Below, piece by piece: positions 1-7,181 of a stretch of DNA of 34,852 nucleotides. The notes under the pieces were generated by a model. The model searched no databases. It saw nothing but the letters and a program-made list of their open reading frames with translations, and was not told where the DNA came from. Source of the DNA: Peptococcaceae bacterium (GTDB taxonomy: Bacteria; Bacillota; Desulfitobacteriia; Desulfitobacteriales; Syntrophobotulaceae); NCBI GenBank assembly GCA_012839895.1, contig DUML01000063.1, positions 1-34,852 on the forward strand, written 5' to 3'. The position numbers and the translations under genes were made by a program. The stretch's first letter is position 1, and each line of letters begins with the position of its first letter.

Positions 1-24
1 GGTATGCTTCTTATTAAGAGCCAT
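1..24 (-). CDS. Start of a leftward gene, cut by the window edge
   Basis: On the minus strand an ATG at 24-22 opens the frame MALNKKHT and runs off the left edge. A strong GGAGG (positions 37-33) lies 8 bases upstream of the ATG, which is the main reason to believe it. It is divergent from hdrC. Eight residues are too few to name the protein. Confidence 0.55.
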
Positions 25-37
25 AGCAGAAACCTCC

Positions 38-268
38 GTATGTTGATTGATTGGTCACCAATATCATACTCGGTTTCTTGCTGTGGTTCTATAGTTTATT
101 GTTGCATTTCATTTTACAATGAATCATTCCTTTTTTATTTACTATTTTTGTTGCATAATTGAAATTCTTAAGGTAATATTTTTTGGAGAATGAGAATTTT
201 GTACTTCAAAATATTTCCTTTGTGAAAATATTATTAAAAATATCCCAACATGAAGGGAAGAGAAGTTA
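38..268. promoter_or_regulatory. Divergent intergenic region upstream of the hdr-flox operon
   Basis: This AT-rich stretch separates the leftward partial gene from hdrC and must hold both promoters. It contains a perfect 11-base palindrome TTGGTCACCAA at 51-61, close to the leftward gene. At 220-232 it has TTGTGAAAATATT, which resembles the left half of a Rex site (TTGTGAAA-type); the right half is poor. No sigma-54 site (GG-N10-GC) was found on either strand, and no convincing sigma-A -35/-10 pair stands out. Regulation by Rex is inference. Confidence 0.4.
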
Positions 269-841
269 ATGAAAAATATCAAGTTTAGTCCTGGTAGAGA
301 GGAAAATAACTTAAGCAGTATGCAGGCTATTAAAGAAGAATGCGGTGTGGAAACAGCGAAATGCTATCAATGCGGCAAATGCAGTGCCGGCTGTCCGGTT
401 GCTTTTGCCATGGATCTTACCCCAAGACAAATTATCAGGCTTTTGCAATGGGGTCTCGCTGAAGATGCTCTGAAGTCCAAAACTATCTGGTTATGTGCCG
501 GATGTCAGACCTGTACGGTACGTTGCCCGCAGGAAGTGGATATTGCCAAAGTCATGGAATCTTTAAGAATTAGCGCTAAACGACAAGGTTACATCGGCGA
601 CAAGAAAATAGACCTTTTCCACCGGTTGTTTTTAAAGTCAGTGGAAAGGAACGGCCGCGTCCATGAAATGGGCCTGATTGTGGGGGCTAACCTTTTAGGG
701 TTTGAGCCCTTGAAAGATGTGGAATTTGGGTTGCCGATGCTTAGCAAAGGAAAAATTACTCCCTTGCCCCATAGAATCAAAAATATAGAGGAAGTTAAGA
801 AAATTTTCGCTAACGTCCGCAAGAAGGGGGGAAAAGTATGA
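269..841 (+). CDS. hdrC: Heterodisulfide reductase subunit C (HdrC)
   Basis: HdrC is the small iron-sulfur subunit that passes electrons between HdrA and the catalytic subunit HdrB. The 190-residue protein has two CxxCxxCxxxC motifs, CYQCGKCSAGCP near residues 32-43 and CAGCQTCTVRCP near 76-87, each ligating a [4Fe-4S] cluster. The length fits the family. The ATG at 269 has AAGGGAAG 8 bases upstream. Its end overlaps the hdrB start as ATGA, so the two are translationally coupled. It is soluble, with no membrane segment. It heads a seven-gene operon hdrCBA-floxDCBA. Subunit identity is firm. The physiological disulfide or other acceptor cannot be told from sequence. Confidence 0.93.
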   Translation: MKNIKFSPGREENNLSSMQAIKEECGVETAKCYQCGKCSAGCPVAFAMDLTPRQIIRLLQWGLAEDALKSKTIWLCAGCQTCTVRCPQEVDIAKVMESLRISAKRQGYIGDKKIDLFHRLFLKSVERNGRVHEMGLIVGANLLGFEPLKDVEFGLPMLSKGKITPLPHRIKNIEEVKKIFANVRKKGGKV

Positions 842-1725
842 AGTACGCCTATTTCCCAGGCTGTTCTCTCGCCACTACCGGACGCGAGTACGATATGTCT
901 ACGAAAGAGATAGCTGAAGTGTTAGGAATTGAATTATGGGAAATTCCGGATTGGAACTGTTGCGGAGCTTCCAGCGCCCACCTTACCGATTACCGGCTGG
1001 CTCTGGCCTTGCCGGCCAGGAATATGGCAATTGCCGAAGAAGCCGGACTGGATGTAGCTATCCCCTGTGCAGCCTGTTATGCCCGCAGTAAAGCGGTGGA
1101 AGCGGCTGTCACCTCCTCTGAAGAGACAAGAGAAGAAATCGAAGAAATTATTGAACGAAAATACAGCGGGAAGTCGAAAGCCAAAGCCTTGTTGGATATT
1201 ATGGCTAACGATGTTCCTGAGTCTTTAATTACTAAACAAGTTGTCAATCCCTTAAAAGGTATTAGGGCTGCTTGTTATTATGGTTGTCTTTTAGTCCGTC
1301 CTTTAAACACCGGTTTTGATGATCCTGAGGATCCCCGGTCCATGGATAAGTTAATTAAAGTTTTAGGCGGGGAAACTGTGGACTGGGCCTATAAAACAGA
1401 ATGCTGTGGAGCTTCCCACCCTACCACCAAGAGGGGAGTAGGATTTCAGATGCTTGATAGGATTTTGGCTAATGCCAAAGAAGCCGGAGCCAATTGCCTG
1501 GTTACAGCCTGCCCGCTATGTTTGAATAACCTGGATATGCGCCAAGGTCAAGTTGAAAAGGCTTACCAAAAGAAATACGGCCTGCCTGTTTATTATTTTA
1601 CCGAGCTTATGGGTCTGGCCTTTGGAATTGAACCGGCTAAATTGGGACTCAATAAACATTTTGTGGATGCCATGCCCCTTGTACAGGAAGTTCTTAAACT
1701 GAAGAGCGGGAGGGAATCGGCATGA
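838..1725 (+). CDS. hdrB: Heterodisulfide reductase subunit B (HdrB)
   Basis: HdrB carries the catalytic non-cubane iron-sulfur clusters that reduce a disulfide such as CoM-S-S-CoB in methanogens. In bacteria without these coenzymes the substrate is unknown. The 295-residue protein has the two CCG domains: CPGC near residue 9, then WNCCGAS near 40 and PCAACYAR near 80 in the first half; YYGC, TECCGAS near 188 and ACPLCLNN near 222 in the second. All CCG cysteines seem present. It overlaps hdrC and hdrA by 4 bases each, which indicates translational coupling and fixed stoichiometry. It is a soluble protein. Confidence 0.93.
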   Translation: MKYAYFPGCSLATTGREYDMSTKEIAEVLGIELWEIPDWNCCGASSAHLTDYRLALALPARNMAIAEEAGLDVAIPCAACYARSKAVEAAVTSSEETREEIEEIIERKYSGKSKAKALLDIMANDVPESLITKQVVNPLKGIRAACYYGCLLVRPLNTGFDDPEDPRSMDKLIKVLGGETVDWAYKTECCGASHPTTKRGVGFQMLDRILANAKEAGANCLVTACPLCLNNLDMRQGQVEKAYQKKYGLPVYYFTELMGLAFGIEPAKLGLNKHFVDAMPLVQEVLKLKSGRESA

Positions 1726-3704
1726 AACGAGTAGGAGTATTTGTTTGTCATTGCGGCACAAATATCGGAGCGGTTGTGGACTGCCCTCAGGTGGCCGAAA
1801 AAGCCATGGATTTTCCGGGTGTGGTCTATTCTGTAGATTATAAATATATGTGTTCCGAGCCCGGCCAAGAAATGATTAAAAAAGCGGTGCAAGAACACCG
1901 CCTGGACAGGGTTGTAGTAGCTTCCTGCTCTCCCAGGATGCATGAAAGGACTTTTCAGCGCTGTGTGGAAGGTGCCGGTCTTAATTCCTATTTTGTGGAA
2001 ATGGCCAATATCCGGGAACATTGTTCTTGGGTGCATGCGGGTGAACCGGAGAAAGCTACGGAAAAAGCCATGGACTTGGTGAAAATGGCTGTGGCCAAAG
2101 TTGTTAAGAATAAACCTTTGCAAAAAGCCACTATCCCGGTTACCGACCGGGCTCTGGTGATCGGCGGCGGGATTGCCGGTATCCAGGCTGCCTTGGATAT
2201 TGCCAATGCCGGTCATGTGGTTGATATTGTGGAGAAAGAACCCTCCATCGGCGGCAAAATGGCCCAGATTGATAAAACTTTCCCCACCCTGGACTGCTCG
2301 GCTTGTATTTTGACCCCGAAAATGGTGGAAGCGGCCAGCCATCCCAATATTAATCTTTTGACTTATTCCGAAGTGGAAAAAGTGGAAGGGTTTGTGGGTA
2401 ATTTTGATGTCACCATAAAGAAAAAAGCCCGCTCCGTCAATATGGATGTCTGCACCGGCTGCGGCCTTTGTATGGAAAAATGCCCGAAAAAAGTGGACAG
2501 TGAGTTTGAACTTAAGATGTCCAAACGCCGGGCGATTTACACTCCTTTCCCCCAGGCTATTCCTAATAAGCCGGTTATAGACAGGGAGAATTGCACTTAT
2601 TTTAATACCGGCAAATGCGGGATTTGTTCCAAGGTTTGCCCCGCCGGCGCCGTTGATTATACCCAGGAAGATGAATATCTTACCAGGCGTTACGGGGCTA
2701 TTGTTGTGGCGATAGGTTTTGAGCTCTTTGATTATTCGGTTATCGGGGAATATGGCTATGGCAAATATCCGGATGTTATTACCGGCTTGCATTTTGAAAG
2801 GCTGGTTAATGCTTCCGGGCCGACCCTGGGCAAGATAAAAAGGCCTTCCGACCATAAGGAACCGAAAAATGTTGTTTTCATTAAGTGTGTAGGTTCCCGG
2901 GATCCGGCCAAGGGTAAAAGCTATTGTTCCAAAGCCTGCTGCATGTATACTGCTAAGCATGCCACTTTGGTCCGGGAGAAAATCAAAGACTCCAATATTT
3001 ATATTTTCTATATGGATGTCCGGACACCGGGGAAAGGTTATGACGAGTTCTATAATCGGACCCGGGAGCAGTACGGCGCCAATTATATCCGTGGCAGGGT
3101 CTCTAAGATTTATCAACAAGGAGAACGGCTTATTGTCCGCGGGGAAGATACCTTGCTGGGCCGTCCGGTGGAAATCGAGGCCGACCTGGTTGTCTTGGCG
3201 ACAGCGATGGTTGCTCAGCCCGGGGCCGGTCAACTGGCCCAGAAATTGGGTATTGGCTATGACAAAGACCATTTTTATACCGAAGCCCATCCTAAGCTGG
3301 CTCCGGTGGAAACCCATACTCAAGGTGTTTATCTGGCAGGGGCTTGCCAGGGGCCGAAAGACATCCCGGAATCGGTAGCCCAGGCCAGTGCGGCTGCGGC
3401 TAAAGTCTGCGGCCTTTTATCCAAAAGGGAAATGCTCACCGAGCCGATTGTTTCCGAAGTGAATGAAAGCATTTGTGCCGGCTGCGGTATGTGTGTGGCT
3501 ATATGCCCTTATAAAGCGATTGAACTGAAAACCATCAGTGAGCGGATTCAAGGCCAGACTGTAGAGAGACAGGTTGCCAGTGTGAACGGCGGCCTGTGCC
3601 AGGGCTGCGGGGCTTGTACGGTGGCTTGCCGTTCGGCTGCTCTGAATCTGAAGCACTTTACGGATCAACAAATCTTGGCGGAGGTGAATGCTTTGTGTCT
3701 GTAA
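1722..3704 (+). CDS. hdrA: Heterodisulfide reductase subunit A (HdrA), flavin-bifurcating subunit
   Basis: HdrA holds the FAD at which electrons are bifurcated between ferredoxin and HdrB. In the 660 residues are an N-terminal HdrA domain (VCHCGTNIG, then YMCSEPGQ), a Rossmann FAD motif GGGIAG near 148-153, a ferredoxin insert with CTGCGLCMEKCPKK near 244-257 and CGICSKVCP near 301-309, the HdrA-specific CVGSRD...YCSKACC cluster region near 387-408, and a C-terminal ferredoxin pair, CAGCGMCVAICP near 585 and CQGCGACTVACR near 626. The last motif has Arg where Pro usually follows the fourth Cys. The ATG overlaps the hdrB stop. Length matches the standard single HdrA, not the fused long forms. 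Identity is firm. Confidence 0.94.
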   Translation: MKRVGVFVCHCGTNIGAVVDCPQVAEKAMDFPGVVYSVDYKYMCSEPGQEMIKKAVQEHRLDRVVVASCSPRMHERTFQRCVEGAGLNSYFVEMANIREHCSWVHAGEPEKATEKAMDLVKMAVAKVVKNKPLQKATIPVTDRALVIGGGIAGIQAALDIANAGHVVDIVEKEPSIGGKMAQIDKTFPTLDCSACILTPKMVEAASHPNINLLTYSEVEKVEGFVGNFDVTIKKKARSVNMDVCTGCGLCMEKCPKKVDSEFELKMSKRRAIYTPFPQAIPNKPVIDRENCTYFNTGKCGICSKVCPAGAVDYTQEDEYLTRRYGAIVVAIGFELFDYSVIGEYGYGKYPDVITGLHFERLVNASGPTLGKIKRPSDHKEPKNVVFIKCVGSRDPAKGKSYCSKACCMYTAKHATLVREKIKDSNIYIFYMDVRTPGKGYDEFYNRTREQYGANYIRGRVSKIYQQGERLIVRGEDTLLGRPVEIEADLVVLATAMVAQPGAGQLAQKLGIGYDKDHFYTEAHPKLAPVETHTQGVYLAGACQGPKDIPESVAQASAAAAKVCGLLSKREMLTEPIVSEVNESICAGCGMCVAICPYKAIELKTISERIQGQTVERQVASVNGGLCQGCGACTVACRSAALNLKHFTDQQILAEVNALCL

Positions 3705-4135
3705 ATGAAGTAACTTGGCAGCCTAAGATTTTAGTTTTTGCTTGCAACTGGTGCACTTACGCCGGTGCGGATTTGACAGGTTTAAGTCGCCTGCAGTATC
3801 CCGCGACGGTGAGGATCTTAAGGGTGCCTTGCTCAGGCAGGATTAATCCGCAATTTGTGCTGAAAGCATTTCAAAAAGGTGTTGACGCCGTGCTGGTAGC
3901 CGGCTGTCACCCCGGAGATTGTCATTATACCACAGGCAATTATTTTACCAGGCGCAGGTTTTTAATTATGAGGCGCTTGATGGAATACGTCGGCTTGGAA
4001 CCGGAAAGGCTCCAGGCTCGCTGGATATCGGCTGCCGAAGCCCCCAAATTCCAGCAGGTTATCACGGAAATCAGCGAACAAATCAGAGCTTTAGGGCCAA
4101 ACAGGAAGTTGAGGGATGAAGAGTGGAAGATTTAA
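3695..4135 (+). CDS. floxD: MvhD/FlpD-family [2Fe-2S] electron adaptor (FloxD)
   Basis: Proteins of this family pass electrons from a hydrogenase, formate dehydrogenase or Flox module to HdrA. I chose the GTG at 3695 because GGAGGTG (3680-3686) lies 8 bases before it and translation then begins MSVNEVTWQPKILVFACNWC. This gives 146 residues, the usual size of MvhD; the longer open frame is hdrA read in another phase. It has FACNWCTYAGADLTG near the N terminus and VAGCHPGDCHYTTGN in the middle, both typical. The start overlaps the hdrA end by 10 bases. In Flox clusters the homologous gene is called floxD. Confidence 0.88.
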   Translation: MSVNEVTWQPKILVFACNWCTYAGADLTGLSRLQYPATVRILRVPCSGRINPQFVLKAFQKGVDAVLVAGCHPGDCHYTTGNYFTRRRFLIMRRLMEYVGLEPERLQARWISAAEAPKFQQVITEISEQIRALGPNRKLRDEEWKI

Positions 4136-5013
4136 CCTTAGTGCTAAGGCGTACAGCTAAAGAAATCCTGGAGAAGGGCGAGGCTCAAATGGTAATTGGC
4201 TGGGAAAAGGGCGCTTTCTGGTATTCCTCTACCTCTGCCTTTATTTCCAAACCCGAAGATACGGAGCGTCTTATCTGGGACGAATATTGTGTCAATAACT
4301 TAGCCAAGTATTTATTGGATTACCGTCATAAAGAAGGCAAAGTGGCAGTTTTCGTTAAAGGCTGTGATTCCCGGGCATTAAATGTCCTTTTGCAAGATAA
4401 GCAATTAAAGCGGGAAAAGATTCTTATTATCGGCCTGGCCTGCCCGGGAATGAAAGATGAAGTTGAAGCCAGAAAGCTGGGCCGGGGCTCATCGATCCCC
4501 CTTTATAAAAAGTGCCGGGAGTGCCGCTATCCTAATGCCTTAAATTATGATTTTTTTATCGGGGAAGATAAAGTTATTAAAGAAATACCTGCCCAGGATG
4601 ACTTTTCTGAGGTGCAGGCTCTGGAAAGCTTAAGCCCCGATGAAAAGTATAATAAATTCGTCGCCAATTATGAAAGATGTTTGCGTTGCTATGCCTGCCG
4701 CAATATCTGCCCGGCCTGCAACTGCCGGGAATGTATTTTTGACCGGACTGCTTCCGGCTGGTCGTCTAAAGCCAACAATGTTTCCGAGAATATGTTTTTT
4801 GCGTTAACCCGTGCTTTGCACGTTGCCGGCAGGTGCGTGGGCTGCGGTGAATGTGAAAGGGCTTGTCCTGTTAATATCCCCATAATGCTTTTAAACAAAA
4901 AAATTATTCAAGATATAAACGCGCTCTTCGGGGAATACGAAGCCGGGACAGATGTTACGGCTAAGCTTCCCTTAGGAGGTTTTGAGTTTACTGATCCGGA
5001 AGAATTTATGTAA
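4123..5013 (+). CDS. floxC: Flox iron-sulfur subunit with FrhB-like and dicluster ferredoxin parts
   Basis: The 296-residue protein starts at GTG 4123 with AGGGATG just upstream, inside the end of floxD. The N-terminal half resembles the F420-dehydrogenase/FdhB beta type (KGCDSRALNVLLQD near 84-97, GLACPGM near 109). The C-terminal half has two [4Fe-4S] motifs, CLRCYACRNICPAC near 187-200 and CVGCGECERACP near 238-249. It should relay electrons within the Flox module, between the NAD(P)H-oxidising subunit and HdrABC. The flox letter is assigned by order and domain type and may differ from published naming. It is soluble and cotranscribed with its neighbours. Confidence 0.75.
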   Translation: MEDLTLVLRRTAKEILEKGEAQMVIGWEKGAFWYSSTSAFISKPEDTERLIWDEYCVNNLAKYLLDYRHKEGKVAVFVKGCDSRALNVLLQDKQLKREKILIIGLACPGMKDEVEARKLGRGSSIPLYKKCRECRYPNALNYDFFIGEDKVIKEIPAQDDFSEVQALESLSPDEKYNKFVANYERCLRCYACRNICPACNCRECIFDRTASGWSSKANNVSENMFFALTRALHVAGRCVGCGECERACPVNIPIMLLNKKIIQDINALFGEYEAGTDVTAKLPLGGFEFTDPEEFM

Positions 5014-5028
5014 GAGGGGGGTGGAGAA

Positions 5029-6021
5029 ATGCTTGTTGCTCAGAAAGCCAAGTTAAGAGAGATCCTTAATGCTTTGAGTGAGGAGTACCAGGTTGCAGTC
5101 CCCGTTCAGCGTGAGGGAACTTCAGCCTTTGAATTATACCGAGATGGTATCGAAGTAATGTTTAACGGGAATACCAGTATCTCGCCGAAAGGAATGTTTT
5201 TCCCACAGACGGAAAAAATGTACGGCTTTAAAACCGTAAAGAATACTACTGAATTTGTTTCTCTACCTGTGGAGCAGGGAAAAAGACTGCTCTTCGGTGT
5301 CCGGTCCTGCGACATGAAAAGCTTGGATTGCCTGGACCAGGTTTTCCTGACCAAAGGTTATATTGACGAATTCTATAAGCAAAAAAGAGAGCGGACGGTA
5401 ATAGTGGCTTTGGGTTGTAATGAGCCAGGAGAGACCTGTTTTTGCGCTTCCCTGGGCCTTGATCCCCAGAAAGCGGCAGGAGCAGATGTCCATGCTTATG
5501 ATTTGGGAGAGGTTATTGGGTTTGAAGCCGTTACGGAGGCAGGCCAAAAAGTTCTGGACTTGCTGAAAAATCATTTAAGGGAGCAGCAATTTGCCCTTCC
5601 CCCGGTTGGCGAGTTTTATCTAAAGCCTGAGGTGGCCGGGGTACCGGAGAAGCTTAAAGGCATGTTTGAAAGCCCGCTCTGGGAAGAAATAGCCCGCAAG
5701 TGTTTAAACTGCGGGGCTTGCACCTATGTTTGCCCAACTTGCCACTGTTTTGACATCTCCCAGGATGTCCGGGGTGAAAAGGGCATTAAATACCGCTGTT
5801 GGGATTCCTGTATGTTCGGGGAATATACCCAGATGGCCGGCGGGCATAACCCCAGGCCTACCAAGAAAGAAAGAGTCCGCAACAGGTTTATGCATAAGCT
5901 GAATTATTTCCCGGAAAGGTACAATATGCTGCTCTGTACAGGTTGCGGCAGATGTCTGGATGTTTGTCCGGTGAAGATGGATATTACCTCCATTATTCAG
6001 CAAATAAAGGAGGCGAAGTAA
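5029..6021 (+). CDS. floxB: Flox iron-sulfur subunit, sulfhydrogenase beta-like dicluster protein
   Basis: The 330-residue protein belongs to the 4Fe-4S dicluster family found as the beta subunit of archaeal sulfhydrogenases and in Flox clusters. It has GVRSCDMKSLDCLDQVF near residues 87-103, a cysteine-rich GCNEPGETCFCAS near 129-141, and two ferredoxin motifs, CLNCGACTYVCP near 225-236 and CTGCGRCLDVCP near 304-315. The ATG at 5029 follows an AGAGGGGGGTGG stretch. It lies 15 bases after floxC and 1 base before floxA. Its partner floxA is the gamma-like NAD(P)H subunit, so the pair should oxidise NAD(P)H or be reduced in reverse. Confidence 0.8.
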   Translation: MLVAQKAKLREILNALSEEYQVAVPVQREGTSAFELYRDGIEVMFNGNTSISPKGMFFPQTEKMYGFKTVKNTTEFVSLPVEQGKRLLFGVRSCDMKSLDCLDQVFLTKGYIDEFYKQKRERTVIVALGCNEPGETCFCASLGLDPQKAAGADVHAYDLGEVIGFEAVTEAGQKVLDLLKNHLREQQFALPPVGEFYLKPEVAGVPEKLKGMFESPLWEEIARKCLNCGACTYVCPTCHCFDISQDVRGEKGIKYRCWDSCMFGEYTQMAGGHNPRPTKKERVRNRFMHKLNYFPERYNMLLCTGCGRCLDVCPVKMDITSIIQQIKEAK

Positions 6022-6022
6022 G

Positions 6023-6904
6023 ATGTGTGCTTGTAATTGTGATTGCAACCATGATCATGACTATGACCATAACAGCGTTTCTTCAACTGTGACTTCTAAC
6101 CCCTTGATCCCCATGCGGGCTAAAGTAATTAATATTGTTCAGGAAACCGTCGATACCAAGACTTTCTATATCAGTACTTTGGACGGGGAGAAACCCTTTG
6201 ACCCTCAGCCCGGCCAATTGGGTATGCTTTCCTTGCCGGATATTGGGGAGGCTATGTTTTCCGTTACCAATAAGGGCGAAAAACATATTGAGATGGCGAT
6301 TAAGGCTGTCGGTGAGCTGACCAATGCTTTACACGAAATCGAAGTCGGCCAGGAAGTAGGAATCAGAGGGCCGTATGGCAACGGCTTTCCTTTGGATTAT
6401 TGCCGGGGTAAGGATTTGCTTTTTATCGGCGGCGGTATTGGTTTGGCACCGGTGCGCAGCCTGATTATGCACTGTATCCGTAACAGGGAAGACTACGGTA
6501 AACTGACCGTAGTTTACGGAGCCAGATCGAAAGGAGACCTGTGCTTTAAAGAAGACCTTTTTGAAAACTGGCCTAAAGTCCCCAATATGGAGTTATTTAT
6601 AACTATCGACAAGGAAGAAGAAGGCTGGGACGGCCATGTGGGTTTTGTGCCTTCCTATGTGGAAGAGTTGGCCTTTAAGCCCCAGGTTACTGTTCTTTGC
6701 GGGCCGCCGGTGATGATAAAATTCACTTTGCCTGTTTTGCAAAAAATGGGCTTTGCCGAGAAGGATATTATCACTACTCTGGAAATGCGGATGAAATGCG
6801 GTGTCGGCAAATGCGGCCGCTGCAACATCGGCTCCAAATATGTCTGCTTGGACGGCCCGGTCTTTACCATGGAAGAATTAAAAGACCTCCCGCCGGAATA
6901 CTAG
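6023..6904 (+). CDS. floxA: Flox FAD/NAD(P)H-binding subunit, sulfhydrogenase gamma-like
   Basis: This is the ferredoxin-NADP reductase-like subunit that exchanges hydride with NAD(P)H through FAD. After an unusual Cys/His-rich N terminus (residues 2-16) come the FAD-domain stretch GQLGMLSLPDIGEAMFSV near 65-82, the nucleotide motif GGGIGLAPVRS near 136-146, the C-terminal CGPP near 231, and a [2Fe-2S] motif with CGVGKCGRC near 261-269 and a fourth Cys near 277. The ATG at 6023 has AAAGGAGG (6006-6013) about 10 bases before it. A start at 6113 would remove the Cys/His tail but has no comparable ribosome binding site. It is the last gene of the operon; a small hairpin (arms 6904-6908 and 6915-6919) follows the stop. 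Confidence 0.86.
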   Translation: MCACNCDCNHDHDYDHNSVSSTVTSNPLIPMRAKVINIVQETVDTKTFYISTLDGEKPFDPQPGQLGMLSLPDIGEAMFSVTNKGEKHIEMAIKAVGELTNALHEIEVGQEVGIRGPYGNGFPLDYCRGKDLLFIGGGIGLAPVRSLIMHCIRNREDYGKLTVVYGARSKGDLCFKEDLFENWPKVPNMELFITIDKEEEGWDGHVGFVPSYVEELAFKPQVTVLCGPPVMIKFTLPVLQKMGFAEKDIITTLEMRMKCGVGKCGRCNIGSKYVCLDGPVFTMEELKDLPPEY

Positions 6905-6979
6905 AAGCTATCTCGCTTCAATAATAATCAGCCCTTCATAGTAGTCTATTTTAGTTAGCTAAGAAATATCTACTAGTTT

Positions 6980-7160
6980 AGTATATTTTTGCCTTACCCG
7001 TTCACCACGCGCCGAAGCTGTTCGCTTGCTGCTACAGCGACTGCACCTAAACCTCTGGGTATTTTACCCGCTGTGAACCACGGTGCAGTTTATCGCTGTA
7101 GCAGTTGCGCTCACGACGCTTCTCTGCTTAACGGTTCGCTAAGTAAGGCAAAAATATACT
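6980..7160. repeat. 181-bp imperfect inverted-repeat element
   Basis: The ends are perfect 18-base inverted repeats: AGTATATTTTTGCCTTAC at 6980-6997 and its reverse complement at 7143-7160. Inside, further arms match imperfectly, for example CTGCTACAGCGA on the left with TCGCTGTAGCAG on the right, and both arms continue to GGTGCAG/CTGCACC. The apex is a small hairpin GGGTA-TTT-TACCC at 7057-7069. It lies between the convergent floxA and RNase J genes. It has no coding content. It could be a MITE-like mobile element remnant, a palindromic intergenic repeat, or a bidirectional transcription stop. A clear target-site duplication was not seen. Confidence 0.75.
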
Positions 7161-7181
7161 TTTTAAATTAAAGAAAAAACC

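Noticed and set aside
181-205. TTGGAGAATGAGAATTTTGT as a sigma-54 promoter for hdrC
   Set aside because: The GG is not followed by GC at the required 10-base spacing.
1593-3323. A 576-codon open frame on the minus strand opposite hdrB/hdrA
   Set aside because: It lies wholly over conserved hdr genes, has no ribosome binding site or recognised domain, and is very rich in His, Phe and Ile, as expected for the antisense of Lys/Glu/Gly-rich codons.
3596-3694. A longer N terminus of floxD
   Set aside because: The extension is the C-terminal ferredoxin region of hdrA in another phase, and GTG 3695 has a well-spaced ribosome binding site.
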